Part shown: one piece after another, positions 22,647 to 34,492 of the stretch
Layout: each line of letters starts with the position of its first letter
Position numbering within the stretch: the first letter of the stretch is position 1
Assembly (NCBI GenBank): GCA_021464415.1
Contig: CM038468.1
Coordinates: forward strand, 31,298,969-31,362,968
Direction of reading: 5' to 3'
Origin: Lonicera japonica
Lineage: Eukaryota; Streptophyta; Magnoliopsida; Dipsacales; Caprifoliaceae
DNA: 64,000 nt
Program-made: the position numbers and the translations under genes
Notes under the pieces: generated by a model
What the model was told of the DNA's origin: nothing
Seen by the model: the letters and a program-made list of their open reading frames with translations, nothing else
Databases searched by the model: none

Positions 22647-24098
22647 ATTAGTATCAGAGCGATTGGTTTTTCTTTAATACTGCGTACGGATTGAACTAGC
22701 CATGTTATCCAGTTAAATCTATTCATGCATGTTGTAGTTGGATAGAACGTAGAACTCGCTAACCCTTGTTTTGCAGTGTTCTTGTCCCGCTATTATAGTC
22801 AGTAATAATGTTTTATGTGTTTGGATCCCACGATGTTTTTATTCGTGGTTAATTTTAATGTGCATGATGATTTGGGTTTTATTCATGGTTGTAAATTAAA
22901 TTTAGATCAGATTTGTGAACTCCTTAAAATGAGGCATAGGATTATGTAATTTTATTTACAGTTTAGATATAATAGTTTATGTGTGAATTCCTTAAACGGA
23001 GGCATAGGACCTTTGTATCTAAGATTGCAGTTTCTTTAACAAAGAACATTGAAGAAGACGTTTCTACCAAGGTTGATTCCCGACATAGTCAATGAAGTGG
23101 CGACATAGGTTGTTACAGGTTTCCAACGGACTAGGGATGATGAAGATTGGACCATAATAGCAGGGATTTAATTATTCTTATTATTGAATGGTTTAATGCT
23201 TTATGTGATTGTATGTTGGTCATATGTGTTTTAATTATTAGGTTTCCTCATAATTTTGGACAACATGGATACATGACCATACCTAGATCACCTTTGATTT
23301 TATGTTTAGTTCTTGTTAATTTAAAAAAGGGTATATAAATATAAATTTTGCGTAATTGAAAAATATAAGTTTTTTTTTAAAAAAAAAAAGTAGCAAAATA
23401 ATTTTATTGCACATGTCTTTTATATATCATGCCCTTGTATTTTAGTTGACTAGAATTTAATATAAAATTTTCTTAACCCTCAAAAAATAATATTTTAAAT
23501 ACTAAGTGAGTGAGGGATTTTTTCACATAAAAATCCTACGGTCTCCATCATTGGTTTGTAGATATTGCAATTTATTCTTCGTGTGTGTTATAGTGCTCAC
23601 CTTCATATCAGAAAGAATAGATTGCGGAATTATTGTACAAATTTCACTTACTGATAATTTTAAATGATGTGATTTATTTTTCGTGTGGGTTTTAGTGCTC
23701 ACCTCCATATCGGAAAGAATAAATTGCAATATCATTGGACTAAATTAAATGATGGTATACGCTTAGATATAAAAAATAGTATGGTCTCCAACTGAGTCTC
23801 TACTATTATTTGTAGGACCAAAGGAAGTCGGCTATTTAAATGTTACTTAACAATAAAGGATTGTCCAGATAGTATGTATTGCTTGACAATAAGGCATTGT
23901 CTAGATAGTAAAATTTAATATGTTTACATCTGTCTAAAAAATAATGAATAATAGACGACCTCACTAACGGGGCATATTGTTCAAAGTCTTAGGCTGCTGG
24001 CGAACGCTTTTTGAAATGGTAGAGGGTACCATATTTAAAATATGTGTTCAAAGTTATTATTGTCCATCATAATTTGTATGTGATTCTCAAGTTTTAAA
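22647..24098 (+). other. Copia untranslated leader
   Basis: Primer binding site at 22649-22660, then about 1.4 kb without coding sequence. It has two small direct duplications: CCTTAAAATGAGGCATAGGA / CCTTAAACGGAGGCATAGGA (about 22922 and 22991), and a roughly 60-bp block with GTGCTCACCTTCATATCAGA / GTGCTCACCTCCATATCGGA (about 23595 and 23695). Long leaders are usual in this group. Confidence 0.65.
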
Positions 24099-24890
24099 AT
24101 GGAAAACTCTTTCGATCCACTTTTAATTATTCTCAATTAAAACAAATTGGTTGGACCTAATTATATTGACCGAAAAAGGGAACTTGAACATTGTGCTTAC
24201 TGTTAAAGAGTACAAGTTTGTGCTCACTGAGTCTTGTCCAGCAGAACTTGGTAAGGGGGCGATCGATGAGGAAACCCAGGCTTACTAGAGGTGGAAAAAG
24301 GCTGATGAGATGGCATGATTTTATATTCTGGCATTTTTGTCAAATGTGTTACCACATTAACATTAGTTTTTTACCACCGCCTATGACATAATGCTGAACC
24401 TCAAAGATATTTTTGGGGATCAGGATCATATCGCAAGGCAGGTCTCGATGATATTGTTTTGAAGATGATCAGTCTTCTGAATGAACTAAGAGATCTTTGG
24501 GGTTGAAATCGATGGAGAAACTCAGGTCGATATCGTTCTTCAGTCGCTGCTGGATTTATTTAAGGGATTCCAAGAGAATTACAACATGAATAAGCTTTAT
24601 TCATTGTTGGAACTTCTTAAAGAATTCCAAGCAGTTGAGGAACTCCTTAGTAAGCTGGCTAGTACTCTAGTGGCTAGAAAGCTTCAACTTCTATGCCTAA
24701 AAGCAAGAAATGAAGAAGAAGAATGTATAAGCTGCAGTCCCACAAGGAGCAGTGTGTGCAGCAGTTACTGAACCTGTAGGAGGAGTGAAAAAGCCTATGG
24801 GCCAGTGTTTTCACTGTCAGTAAAAAGTGTATTCGAAGAAAGATTGTCCCAGTTTCCTAAATCGTTATAACAATATATGTAAATTTCATC
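24099..24890 (+). pseudogene. Copia gag remnant
   Basis: Starts at ATG 24099 (MENSFDPLLIILN, then a stop where Gln is expected). It continues with KLVGPNYIDRKRELE and, in another frame, VLTVKEYKFVLTESCPAEL. The zinc knuckle near 24810-24850 reads CFHCQ*KVYSKKDC, so the CCHC pattern has a stop and Tyr in place of His. Several frameshifts. Confidence 0.75.
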
Positions 24891-25520
24891 TATTTGTTGT
24901 TGTATCTTGTTTAGTGGTCCGATCTACTAGTACCTGGTGTGTAGATTCGGGAGCCACTAATCATGTCCGCAATACTTTGCAGTGGTTCCAAGAAACCAGA
25001 CAACTTAAAAATAGAAAAAATTTACATATGGGCAGCTACGAATGTGGCAACAGTTGCAGTAGAAGATATTTATCTTCAATCTAGTCAGAATAGGGTATTA
25101 ATGATTAAGGAATGTCTATATGTATCTTCCATTAGAAGGAATTTGATTTCTATTTCTAGATTGGTTGAGGACAAATGTTTTGTTATTTTAATGATAAATC
25201 AGTTATCATTAGAAAAAATAAATAGTTTGTTTGTTCTGGTACATTAATGATTGATCTTTACATTATTAATCCTGACTTGTGAGTACTACAACTGAGTGAA
25301 TTGAATATCATTAATAGTTTACCAATTAAGAGAAATGAACCTTCAAAATGAACCAAATGTATTTTTGGCACTTACGCCTTGGTCATATTAATCTAAAAAG
25401 AATTCAAAAACTGTTGAAAATGAACCATTAGGTTCATTGGAAGTGGAGGCACTTCTAGTTTGTGAATCCTGTTTAGAAGGTAAAATGACTAAGAGATTAT
25501 TTAACTTATAGATACATTTA
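24890..25520 (+). pseudogene. Copia protease and pre-integrase remnant
   Basis: The reading WCVDSGATNHVRNT at about 24935 has the DSGA active site of the aspartic protease. About 400 bp later LRLGHINLKRIQKLLK marks the pre-integrase zinc region. Frames shift at least twice. After KRLF (about 25503) the sequence jumps to the YIYLMRRKSE part of integrase, so a piece carrying the first catalytic Asp of integrase is deleted. Confidence 0.75.
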
Positions 25521-25524
25521 CTTA

Positions 25525-26226
25525 ATGCGACGTAAGTCTGAAGTCTTTGAGAAATTCAAAGAATTGAAGGCAGAAACGGAGAAGCGTCTAGAAAAATGTA
25601 TCAAATCACTACGATCAGATCGTGGTGGTGAATACCTCTTGGGAGAGTTCAAGGAATACTTATTAGAGAATGTGATTAAATCCCAATTGTCTGCATCAGG
25701 AATGCCACAGCATGATGGTATAGCAGAAAGAAGGAATAAGACTCTTATAGAAATGGTAAGATCTATGATGAGTTATTCAAACCTACCTGATTCTTTTTGG
25801 GGGTATGCTTTAGAAATAGCTGCATATATTCTGAACTTGGTACCATCAAAGTCAGTACCTACTACACCCATAGAATTGCGGACTAGGCATAAGCCTAGAC
25901 TGCGGCATATTCGGGTATGGGGTAGTCCAGCACATGTGCTGAAAGGTAATGTTGATAAGTTGGAATCAAGAACGAAAATGTGTTTCTTTGTTGCATATCC
26001 AAAAGGAACCAAGCGTGGTTTATTTAATAATCCTAAAGAATATAATGTTATTATTATCAATGCCAGATTCTTAGAAGAGGATTATATCATAGACCATATG
26101 CCCAGGAGTAGTGTTGTTGTAGTAAAAATGAGAGAAGAGAAAAACAGGGCACAATTCGTCTATACCTTTAGTACAAGAGAAAATACCACAGTAAATGGAT
26201 ATCGACATTCCATTACCTCGTCGTAA
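25525..26226 (+). pseudogene. Copia integrase fragment
   Basis: An open stretch of about 230 codons beginning LMRRKSEVFEKFKE. It retains LRSDRGGEYL (second catalytic Asp) and GIAERRNKTLIEMVRSMM (catalytic Glu), followed by the usual FWGYALEIAAYILN and WGSPAHV blocks. The start of the core, with the first Asp, is missing. Near the end the frame runs out just before a direct repeat at 26216-26240. Confidence 0.85.
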
Positions 26227-26240
26227 TGGGAGGATTGTTG

Positions 26241-27779
26241 TGATAAATTTTAATACTCGCAAGCGCACGAATCAGTTTATAATATAGCATATAAGCGAGG
26301 TCGATCCCATAGAGACTCAAACAGTATGTTTTAAATTTTATCTTGCTAATTTTTCACTAATTTCTAATCTAGCCAAGAATAATTGGTAAGAATCAAACTA
26401 ATAAAATAAAACAAATAAAATAAAATAAAGTAGAACAAGTAAATTAAATTAAATAATACGGAGCAAGATAATAAAATTAATGAATTAATTGACTAGGGTT
26501 TTGGAGTCATATATTTAATATCATCTTCCTTAGTATTCATGCGCATAAACTCTACTCTTATCTCGCACTAATATGGTCTCTCGACTCTATTAGATGCGGA
26601 AAATAAAATCACTAAAGTCCAATTAATTTATAAAATCCAATTGTAATTCTTCCACAGCCAAACTAATGTATAAAATTAAAACACTCACTATATCCGTCAA
26701 AACACACCCTATATCCGCTCTTAACAAATCATAAGGTGAATCCAACAAAAAATAACGAGAATCCAACTTTATTTTTTATCAATTAAAGCAGGCATCCAAT
26801 AGGAAGAATTTTATTTAATATTAAAGCATTAAATTGATAGAGTCAATTGGCATAAACACATGCAAGGGAATCAATTAAATATACTCATCCTAACCCTAAC
26901 ACAAATTTACGCTAACATAATAAAAATTAAATAATAAATAAGATTGAAAGAAAACTTACTTGGCATAAATTAAATTAATATAAAGTCTCCAATCTTCAAA
27001 ACTTCAAAGTAAAAGAATAAGAAAAGAAAGAAAAAAATTATGAAGATGAAGAGGAAGCTCGGCAGTGGCTGCTGCTCGGCTGTTGTTCCTGCTTTCCAAG
27101 AATTGTCCCCTTTAGATAATTGAAGCTATCCTCTTTTAATTAGGAATTGTTTTTGAATGGACTTGGCCCATTCGTTTGGTGGACTTAGGGCTATTTTAGA
27201 TAGATAGTTGAGCTGCATCTCTATTAATACCAAATGGGCTGGGCTTCACTTTGGCAGCTGGGTTTTTAATATTAATAGTAAATATTTGAATTGGCCCATA
27301 ATTGAATACATTGAATTTTCTCCATAATGAACTGCATAATTTTGCGTCGCAATTTTGGACTCCGAGATAGATGAATTTGAAAAAGTACGAAACTGGAAAG
27401 TTGTAGCTCTCGAAATTCTCTTCAATTTAGGCTCAAGAATCGCATCATTTGGAGTTCTGAGTAAAAATATATGCATCCAGAAGTATTGCGCACTTTAGGT
27501 GTCTTCACAAGCTTTAATTTCTCTCTTTTGTCAATCTTCTTCAAATCTTTACCAACACCTGAAAAACCATTAAAAATACAAATATTAGTAATAATATATG
27601 ATCTTCAAATTATAAATTAACATAATAAATCATACCAATTCTTTGGCACATCAAGGATTGCCGATACTTGTGCTCATCTTGAACAAATCACTAATAAGTA
27701 GGTTCTTGAATCAGCACAATGTGTGGATAGTGAGTTAGTATGTTCAATATTTGCACAATGTACATAAACACAAGTAGTG
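26241..27779 (-). mobile_element. 1.5-kb insertion inside the copia element, solo-LTR-like
   Basis: It starts TGATAAATTTTAATACTCGC exactly after a 25-bp stretch (26216-26240) that is repeated with three changes at 27780-27804, where the copia frame resumes. The interior is AT-rich and non-coding. Its left end (CGCAAGCGCACGAATC, then GGTCGATCCCATAGAGACTC) resembles the terminal part of Athila-type LTRs read on the minus strand, as does a tract near 27330-27440. I favour a solo LTR or LTR-derived piece, but a 25-bp flanking repeat is too long for an LTR-element target duplication. Confidence 0.5.
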
Positions 27780-28560
27780 CCTCGTCGTAGTGGGAGGGTT
27801 GTTCGTCAAGCTGGTCGTTTTATGTTCTTGGGAGAGTCTTATGACAAGGTCCCTGATGAACAAGAAACGAACCCTTTTTAACTACAATGAAGTACTTTAA
27901 AATAAAGATACAGAAAAATGGCAAAGGGTTATGAAATCTGAAATAGAGTCCATATACTCTAACAAAGTCTAGGATCTTGTAAAACCACCCGAAGGGATAA
28001 AACCTATCGGATGCAAGTCGGTATATAAGAGATAGAGAAGATTAGATGGGCTTAAATCAAGGCTTATTGCTAAAAGGGTTCACTCAGAAAGAAGGGGATC
28101 GAATATGATGAAACCTTTTTGCTAGTAGCCATGCCAAAGTCTATTCGGATTCTCTTATCTATTGCGGCTTATTTGTTTTGACCATGCAATCAAATCTTTT
28201 GGTTTTGATTAATGTTCGGATGAGTCTTGTGTGTACAAAAGGTGCAAAGGAAGCGCAATGGTATTCCAGGTATTATATGTGAATAATATCTTACTTATTG
28301 AAAGCGATATGTGAATATTATCTTCAGTGAGGGTATGGTTAACAAATCAGTTCGATATGAAGGGCTTAGGAGAAGCTAGTCACATCCTTGGTATTAAGCT
28401 TATGCGAGATTAGAAAAATAGGATGTTGGGCTTATCTAAAGTACTTACGTCGATACTATTCTTGCCAGAGTTAGTATACAAGATTCCAAGAAAGGGTTTC
28501 TCCCTTTATAGGTATGTAATCACTCTATGCAAGATCAATGTCATAAGACACATGATGAAA
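27780..28560 (+). pseudogene. Copia reverse transcriptase remnant
   Basis: Readable blocks: PRRSGRVVRQA at the start, KWQRVMKSEIESIYSNKV, KPIGCKSVYKR, LKSRLIAK, VLYVNNILL (the place of the YVDD catalytic box, where DD is replaced by NN) and MKGLGEASHILGIKLMRD. There are many stops, and the middle of the domain (about 28130-28200) is deleted. Confidence 0.8.
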
Positions 28561-29110
28561 TAGAGAGGATGAGGGGAGTTCCTTATGCTTCGGCAGTGGG
28601 AAGCTCATGTATGCTATATTGTGTACTAGACCAGACACTTGCTTTATCGTTGGTATGGTTAGTAGATATCAGTCTAATCCAGTGAAAGAACACTGGACTG
28701 CGATAAAACATATATTTAAGTACCTTAAAAGGACTCAAGATTTTATGTTGGTTTACCAGGCAAACAGTCTTGTACCGTTGAATACACAGACAAGAATTTT
28801 TAGTCAGAAGTTAGGATCCCAGAAAGTCAACTTCAGGTTATGTGTTTACTCTATGAGGTGGAGTCATTAGTTAGAGGAGTATCAAGCAGTCATGCATTGC
28901 TGACTACACCATGAAAGCTGAATATGTGGCTGCTTTAGAAGCAGCTAAGGCAGCGGTTTGGCTCAGGAACTTCCATATGAATCTAGATGTGGCACCTTCA
29001 GTGTTAAAAGCTATTTAACTTTATTTTGATAATAGTGAAACGGTTGCAAACTCGAAAGAGCCGAGGATTCATAAAAAGGAAAAACACATAGAGTGTTCAC
29101 GTTGAGGGAA
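28561..29110 (+). pseudogene. Copia RNase H remnant
   Basis: Pieces such as VPYASAVGS, CTRPDTCFIVGMVSRYQSN, HWTAIKHIFKYLKRTQD, KSTSGYVFTL, IADYTMKAEYVAALEAAK, YFDNSETVANSKEPR and KHIECSR occur in order across several frames. This is the standard end of a Tork-like copia polyprotein. It ends about 50 bp before the purine tract and the 3' LTR. Confidence 0.85.
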
Positions 29111-29157
29111 TGGGAGTGAGATGCATAGCTGCATGGCATTGAGTCTAAGTGGGAGAT

Positions 29158-30572
29158 TGTTAGAGTGATATACTAAAAGCCATGATTTTCTTGTTGGTTT
29201 GGATATGTTATAAACTTGGTTTTGCTATTTTAATGAGAATTTTTTTGGGTAATGGTTGCATTATATTATTTATTTAAATATTGTGCATGTGTGTCTTTTA
29301 TTCCATATAGTAAATGATTTGGTGTGTAGAGTATAGCTTACACACAGAAAATCATATCATCGGTTCTTATGGAATATAAGTTCAATGGTTCATAGTCTTA
29401 GATGGAATTGGACATCCATCAGTAGGATTGTAACACAAGTTTTAGTAGTTTATCCTAACTACACGAAACGGCATAGTTTTAACTCGTTGTGCTAGTACAC
29501 TTTGTGTGTATTGAATAGGACCAGTTTGGATTAATTATTTTTATACTGACTATATAAAACAATTTAAAATCCCATGGTTATTATGATTACTTATGCTCTT
29601 AATCTTGAAATAATTAATAGACATATATATGTAGTGTTTGTTGTTTTGACTCATTAAGAGTGAGATTCATTTATGGATCAATAATCTTCGTGAATTGGGT
29701 GACGACACTGTATGTATGGTGAATATTAATTATTGATGGAATCCACGTCCCGGTATAGAGATTGATGATAGCCCCTTGAGAAGCTTATAAGTTTTGATTA
29801 TGCCAAACCCTGCAGGTGGATTATGTTAATCCGACATGTCAAAAAAGTTAAGTGGTAGGCTCAAGGATTAAGAAGTCATTTAAATATAATTGTCAGTAAT
29901 TTAATTTAAATGATAGTTATCTGTAATCTTAACGTGGGGAGAATATTAAGTATTTAATAATAAGGAGCTCGAAATTAATTTTGAGATAAGGATGGGAGTG
30001 CAGTTATAAATCTTTAGTAGTGTTAATTATAATTTATGGAATGAACTAATTCATAATGGAATTAGGATTCCAACTTTCCATAGGAAGTCCAAACACTTAT
30101 TTCTCCTTAAGGTCCCTATCGTAGCCTTATATATATGCCGATCGTGTCTCTTCTCTTTATAACAATAATTCTCATGAGTTTGGGTTTGTTCTATTGATAG
30201 AAGAGAAAATCTTGGTGATACCGTAGCCCACATTCGGTGCAAGATTTGATGGCAGAAGGAATACGATAAAAGATTTTTAGGTTTTCGGCATAGCAGTCGT
30301 AAATCAATCGTAACTTTTGATCGCACCGTTGGATCGGGCTGATTTTTGGATATGTCGTTTTGGTTGCAAAAATAATCGATTTTCACAGCCCAGCGAGAAT
30401 TAAAAAAATCTGACCAAATCACAATCTGATACTTTCAAACCCTAGTCTCCTCGTATGGATCATCTACATGATCCACAAAGGTGAAATCCTTTTATTATTA
30501 TAATGTTTTAGCAAAAGTTTTTTGTTCAATCTATATGCATTATCAAACGATCCTGTATTCGTGTCTCCATCA
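29158..30572 (+). repeat. Copia 3' LTR
   Basis: 1415 bp, preceded by the polypurine tract AAGTGGGAGAT. It lacks about 55 bp found near 22370-22430 of the 5' LTR. It ends CCATCA, followed by ATGTC and the resumption of the Gypsy-2 extra ORF. Confidence 0.93.
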
Positions 30573-30577
30573 ATGTC

Positions 30578-31503
30578 CCCAATGCTATGTATACATATGT
30601 TGTTCATGTATGTGGCAAAACAGTCCATTTAAATTTAGAGGTGCTGAGCGAGATCACGGGGATTCAAGCTTTGCCTGAAAATGCCCATGACCTCCCATAT
30701 TTTGATGGCGCCAATTATGTAGAGCCTTCAGTTAATGACTTAGCCACATTCTTAACCGGTAGAAAAATAGAATGGATTGGTACCCAATTTGATAGACATA
30801 ATCTAGCCGATAGGTATAGGACAATGTGGCTTGTGATTACAAATGCATTGGACCCAACTTCCCATACCCAACATCTTTACCCATATTATGCTTATCTGTT
30901 ATATGCGATTGTTACAAACAAGCGCCTGTTGTTTGCTGCACCACATAATTGGGCATATTTTAAGGATTATCGATTTGGTAGCCCACAATGAAACTATTAA
31001 TTTTTGGCTTTGATAACTCGAGTATGTCTGAGGGCGGGTCTTCAGGAAAGGGATACGGATGAAAAGAAAATGCATCGGGCACCTCTCAACAGATCCACCC
31101 AGACTCGAGCCGCTAGGTAATTAACCGACCAAGTTCTTTAACAGCGCCACCACCGAATGTTGAAAAAGAAGAGGGTGCAGAAGAAGTTGGAGACGATATC
31201 CTGGGTCCTTTGATGCATCGCCGAAGAGCAAGTTCAGGGTTAATAGATGATAATTTTGAAGCAGTTCGAACCGAGCTGAAGCACAAGACCACGATGATGC
31301 ATACAGGTTTCACCAGGATCAATGAAAGGGTCAAGATTCTAATGCTGTGCCAAGATAGATTTAAGGAGAACATTACACCTCGGGTAGAAGCAAGGAATGA
31401 GACACAGATGGCGACGCAGATGGCGGCCTAGCAGGAGTTCATACACCAGCAGTTTGAGGCGTTGTATGGTCGATTTCCCCCACCCCCACCTCTCGACATG
31501 TGA
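30578..31503 (+). pseudogene. Gypsy-2 extra ORF in env position, second part
   Basis: Continues from 21175: PNAMYTYVVHVCGKTVHLNL, then EITGIQALPENAHDLPYFDG, DLATFLTGRKIEWIGTQ and TNKRLLFAAP, to a stop at 30991. A broken second half reads ITRVCLRAGLQERDTDEKKM and, from 31210, a coiled-coil-like stretch with TMMHTGFTRINERVKILMLCQD, ending near a TGA at 31501. Gypsy-3 has the same order in reverse (37365 to 36391). The role of this protein in Athila-like elements is not established; no signal peptide or membrane segment is seen. Confidence 0.65.
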
Positions 31504-32889
31504 TTTTTATTGCTTCCTGAAAACTCTATATAGTTATATTTATGCTTAGTTTTATTTTATTTCTTTTGGGTTGTATTAGAATTTAGACATGATGTTAACT
31601 TTAAAATTTGGTTTTCAAAGGTTTAATGTTATGGTTTTTACTAATTCTAATTCTAACCTGTTTATCATTAGCTGTATGTATAGATTTTTGTTGAGCATGC
31701 TCTATTATTGTTTTGTCTTTATGGAAATCTTAGCCAAAGAAAACCCTCCGTGCCCTTCTTGTTCTCTTTCCATTGAGGACAATGTTTCATTCAAATTGGG
31801 GGGGGGGGGGGGGGGGGGGGGCAAGCATTTCATGTTTTATATCTATTTAGCTTAATTTCTTTTTGTTTATTTCCATGAGTTGAAGAGTTGTGTTCAAAAA
31901 AAGTTTGTCACGTTTGAAAGTTGATGAATAAAATTAATTTTTGTGATCAAATGAAGACTATTGTTTCATTAGCTTTTGGCATGAATTCTTTGATATAAAT
32001 AGGAATTTGAATGATAATCTAAATTTTCTTACTTCACTTAGACTCATATTCGTTATATTTCATGTTCCATATGCTAGATTGTTTTGGTTGTTTTTAATTC
32101 GTAATAACACTTAGATTAATTTTCATTGAGAAAAGAGGAATGTTGGTTCAAAAAAAATGGAAGCTCTTTAGAAAAGATCTTCCAATGAGAAGACAAAAGT
32201 ATAGCACTTTGAAAACTTGGATGACTTTTATCCTAATATTGATCTAAAGCTTCACTTGACTAAATTTTAAGTCTATTTGTCTAATATTACGGACGGGTAA
32301 ATGTTACCATATCGGAAAGGGTGAATAGCTTCCTTCAAGCTCAAATAAATGAGTCATATAATGAAAAAATATTATTAATGAAACCATTGCCCCCCCCATA
32401 GAGATGAAAACCGCCTTGAACTAATTTAGCAAAATTTTCAAGTAAAAGATAAAGAAAGTGCTTAGAATCAACAAATTTCGAAGCTTTTGTTTTTGAAAAA
32501 GTTCTCTCTTCCTTCTCGAATGATTATAACTCTTTGTGTTTATATTGAATTGGTTGATCCAAAGTCTAGTATATGAGCATTGGCGAATATAGGATTGTGT
32601 TCTAAAGGAGATATATGAATTATATGATCTTTCAAACGTCCATCATTCTAGAGATAATGATAGTAATGCCTTTTGCTTTGCAAATTGAAACTTGAAATCT
32701 TAATTCTCATCGTTCATCATGATCAACCTTCTAATGTTTATAGGTATCATTTATGAAAACCTTCACGAGACACAACTCGTCTTCTAAGGGAACTTAGAAG
32801 TTAACAACTTTTTATGTAGCATATTGCTTTTGTAATTATTTTAATTTTTGCCTTGCTAAAGGACTAGTAAGAGATAAGTTGAGGGGAGT
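31504..32889 (+). other. Gypsy-2 3' non-coding region with conserved hairpin and G run
   Basis: 1.39 kb between the last ORF and the 3' LTR, homologous to 34904-36390 (reverse) and to 53908-55000 (reverse). It holds the hairpin CATTGAGGACAATG (31771-31784), followed by a run of 24 G (31798-31821). The polypurine tract AAGTTGAGGGGAGT directly precedes the LTR at 32890. In the other two elements the G run is only 6-7 long. Confidence 0.85.
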
Positions 32890-34492
32890 TGATAAGCGCA
32901 TAATATTGTCATACATAAGCTCTTTCCTGGAGCCGCTTGATGCACTGGTTGCAATAACTCTGCTTAATTATCCGCTTATCTCGAAATCAGTGTCTTAGCG
33001 AGTTTTGTTCTAATATCACCCTGCTAGGTGTGCTTTTGTTGTGTTTCTATGTGTTTGCAGGCATAGGATGCAATGACCGTCAAATATCTTATCAGAAGCA
33101 AGTTTAAAGGCTTGCAAAAGTGCTAATTAAAGATAGGCCGAACCCATCATCGATCATGGGAAGACCATAATCGATCATGATCTGGAAAGGACAACCACCA
33201 ACTTCTACTTTTAGCCCTTTTTTTAGGGAATTTTGTCTAAAGATATTTTTCCTTGTAATATTTCATTAGTTTTTGTACAATTTTGGTTAGTTTTAGTCTA
33301 AGGGATTAATCTAGATCTATCTTATCTTAGTTTATACATAGAGGAGTTCTAGAGAGAAGGAGGAGCAAAGAGTGTATATTCTCTTCATTTCTCTTGTAAG
33401 TTTTTGTTTTGTAAGAATGATTTCAGTTTTTTATAATATTTGTTCTTGCATTTATTATGGAGTAGTCTCTTACTAAGGTTACAGAGGTGAATCGTGATAT
33501 AGTTTTCAGTGATTAGTGGCTCAATCCATGTTCAAAGTTTGATCAATATTTTGGAATCCTTTTCTTCATCATATCTTCCATTCTTTCAAGCTTTTTAGAC
33601 ATTTTGATATTAAGTTCAGACTTTATATGTCTTGTATATTTAGTTCTTGGTTGTTAATGAACATACAACATATTTTTATGGTTCTAGAAAGTTTGTAATC
33701 TATTTCCCCCATTTGTGGAGTTTTTTACTCTTTATAGAAATTATGAATCATTTTTAAAACTCCATAGATGGGTTATAAATTTGTTCAGCTCATCATTGAT
33801 TCATTTATTGCTATATTGAGTGCTTCTTACACTTTATGTGATACTTAGACTCTTTATTGTCTTTCTCAAATGATAATCGATAAGTTAACGAGTTTACCCC
33901 ATAAACTTCATTCCATTTCATTGTTAGGATTCACTTTCTAATTTTCATTCTTTAAATCATAAGATTTCATACACTTGCTTTATTTTAAATCTTTTTACGA
34001 TGATTTTGTCATATCTATCTCAGATAAGCTTCATCAGGAATGGGTTGTTTTGCTTTACACTTGTAGCTAAGAGGTAGGAATGATAACTTTGTCGTTGGTT
34101 GAATGTTGTTTGTCTCTTTCTTGATATAGCTTCGATCCAGGAATTAGTCGCCTAGCGTCGCACCCTTTGCTATTGAGAGATACACCAACATTTCCCATAT
34201 CTTGAGAAACTTTGTATTGAAATCTTTCTATGAGCTAGCGAACACCGTTTCTTAAATAGCAAATAACCTCCATATACCTTAATTTTTTTCTTATTTCTTT
34301 TCACAACCAATTTACATTTTTGTTGTTTCAAAACTAATCCTTTTTACCAAAAACCAGAAAATCGTAAATTATGTGATCCATTCCATTCCTTTTCAACTAT
34401 CCCTGTGGTTCGACACTCAAACTTCTGAGACTATATTACAACTTAACGTGCCTGCACATGGGCTATGACAATGCACTATTCTTGCGGCGTCA
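32890..34492 (+). repeat. Gypsy-2 3' LTR
   Basis: 1603 bp, TGATAAGCGCATAATATTG to GCGGCGTCA. It carries two degenerate copies of the family palindrome (CCCATCATCGATCATGGG at 33143-33160 and CCATAATCGATCATGA at 33165-33180), about 150 bp upstream of a TATA-like box TTTATACATAG (33331-33341). A 50-base pyrimidine-rich stretch and poly-T tracts follow. Confidence 0.88.

Larger units (their letters stand above)
21176..30572 (+). mobile_element. Tork-like Ty1/copia element nested in Gypsy-2
   Basis: The 5' LTR (21176-22646) and 3' LTR (29158-30572) begin TGTTAGAGTGATATAC. They are flanked by AAGTC (21171-21175) and ATGTC (30573-30577), a 5-bp duplication with one change. The primer site TAGTATCAGAGC (22649-22660) fits initiator tRNA-Met, and a purine tract CTAAGTGGGAGAT precedes the 3' LTR. 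Coding order is gag, protease, integrase, RT, RNase H, as in copia. The residue pattern (MKGLGEASHILGIKLMRD, KSTSGYVFTL) points to the Tork/Tnt1-like branch. All domains are broken. A second insertion of 1.5 kb sits at 26241-27779. Confidence 0.92.
18755..34492 (+). mobile_element. Gypsy-2: 5'-truncated Athila-type element, interrupted by a copia element
   Basis: Starts abruptly inside RNase H and runs through integrase, a palindrome cluster (20500-20603), an extra ORF and a long 3' non-coding region to a complete 3' LTR at 32890-34492. The copia insertion 21176-30572 splits the extra ORF: the reading before it ends LIQV and the reading after it resumes PNAM. It is the same subfamily as Gypsy-3 (34493-42847), which lies in opposite orientation directly beyond its LTR. 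The LTR end at 34492 abuts the interior of the Gypsy-3 LTR, so Gypsy-2 probably inserted into Gypsy-3. Confidence 0.85.

Noticed and set aside
30051..30422. 123-codon minus-strand open frame in the copia 3' LTR
   Set aside because: It lies within LTR sequence opposite to the element's transcription and is not open in the 5' LTR.
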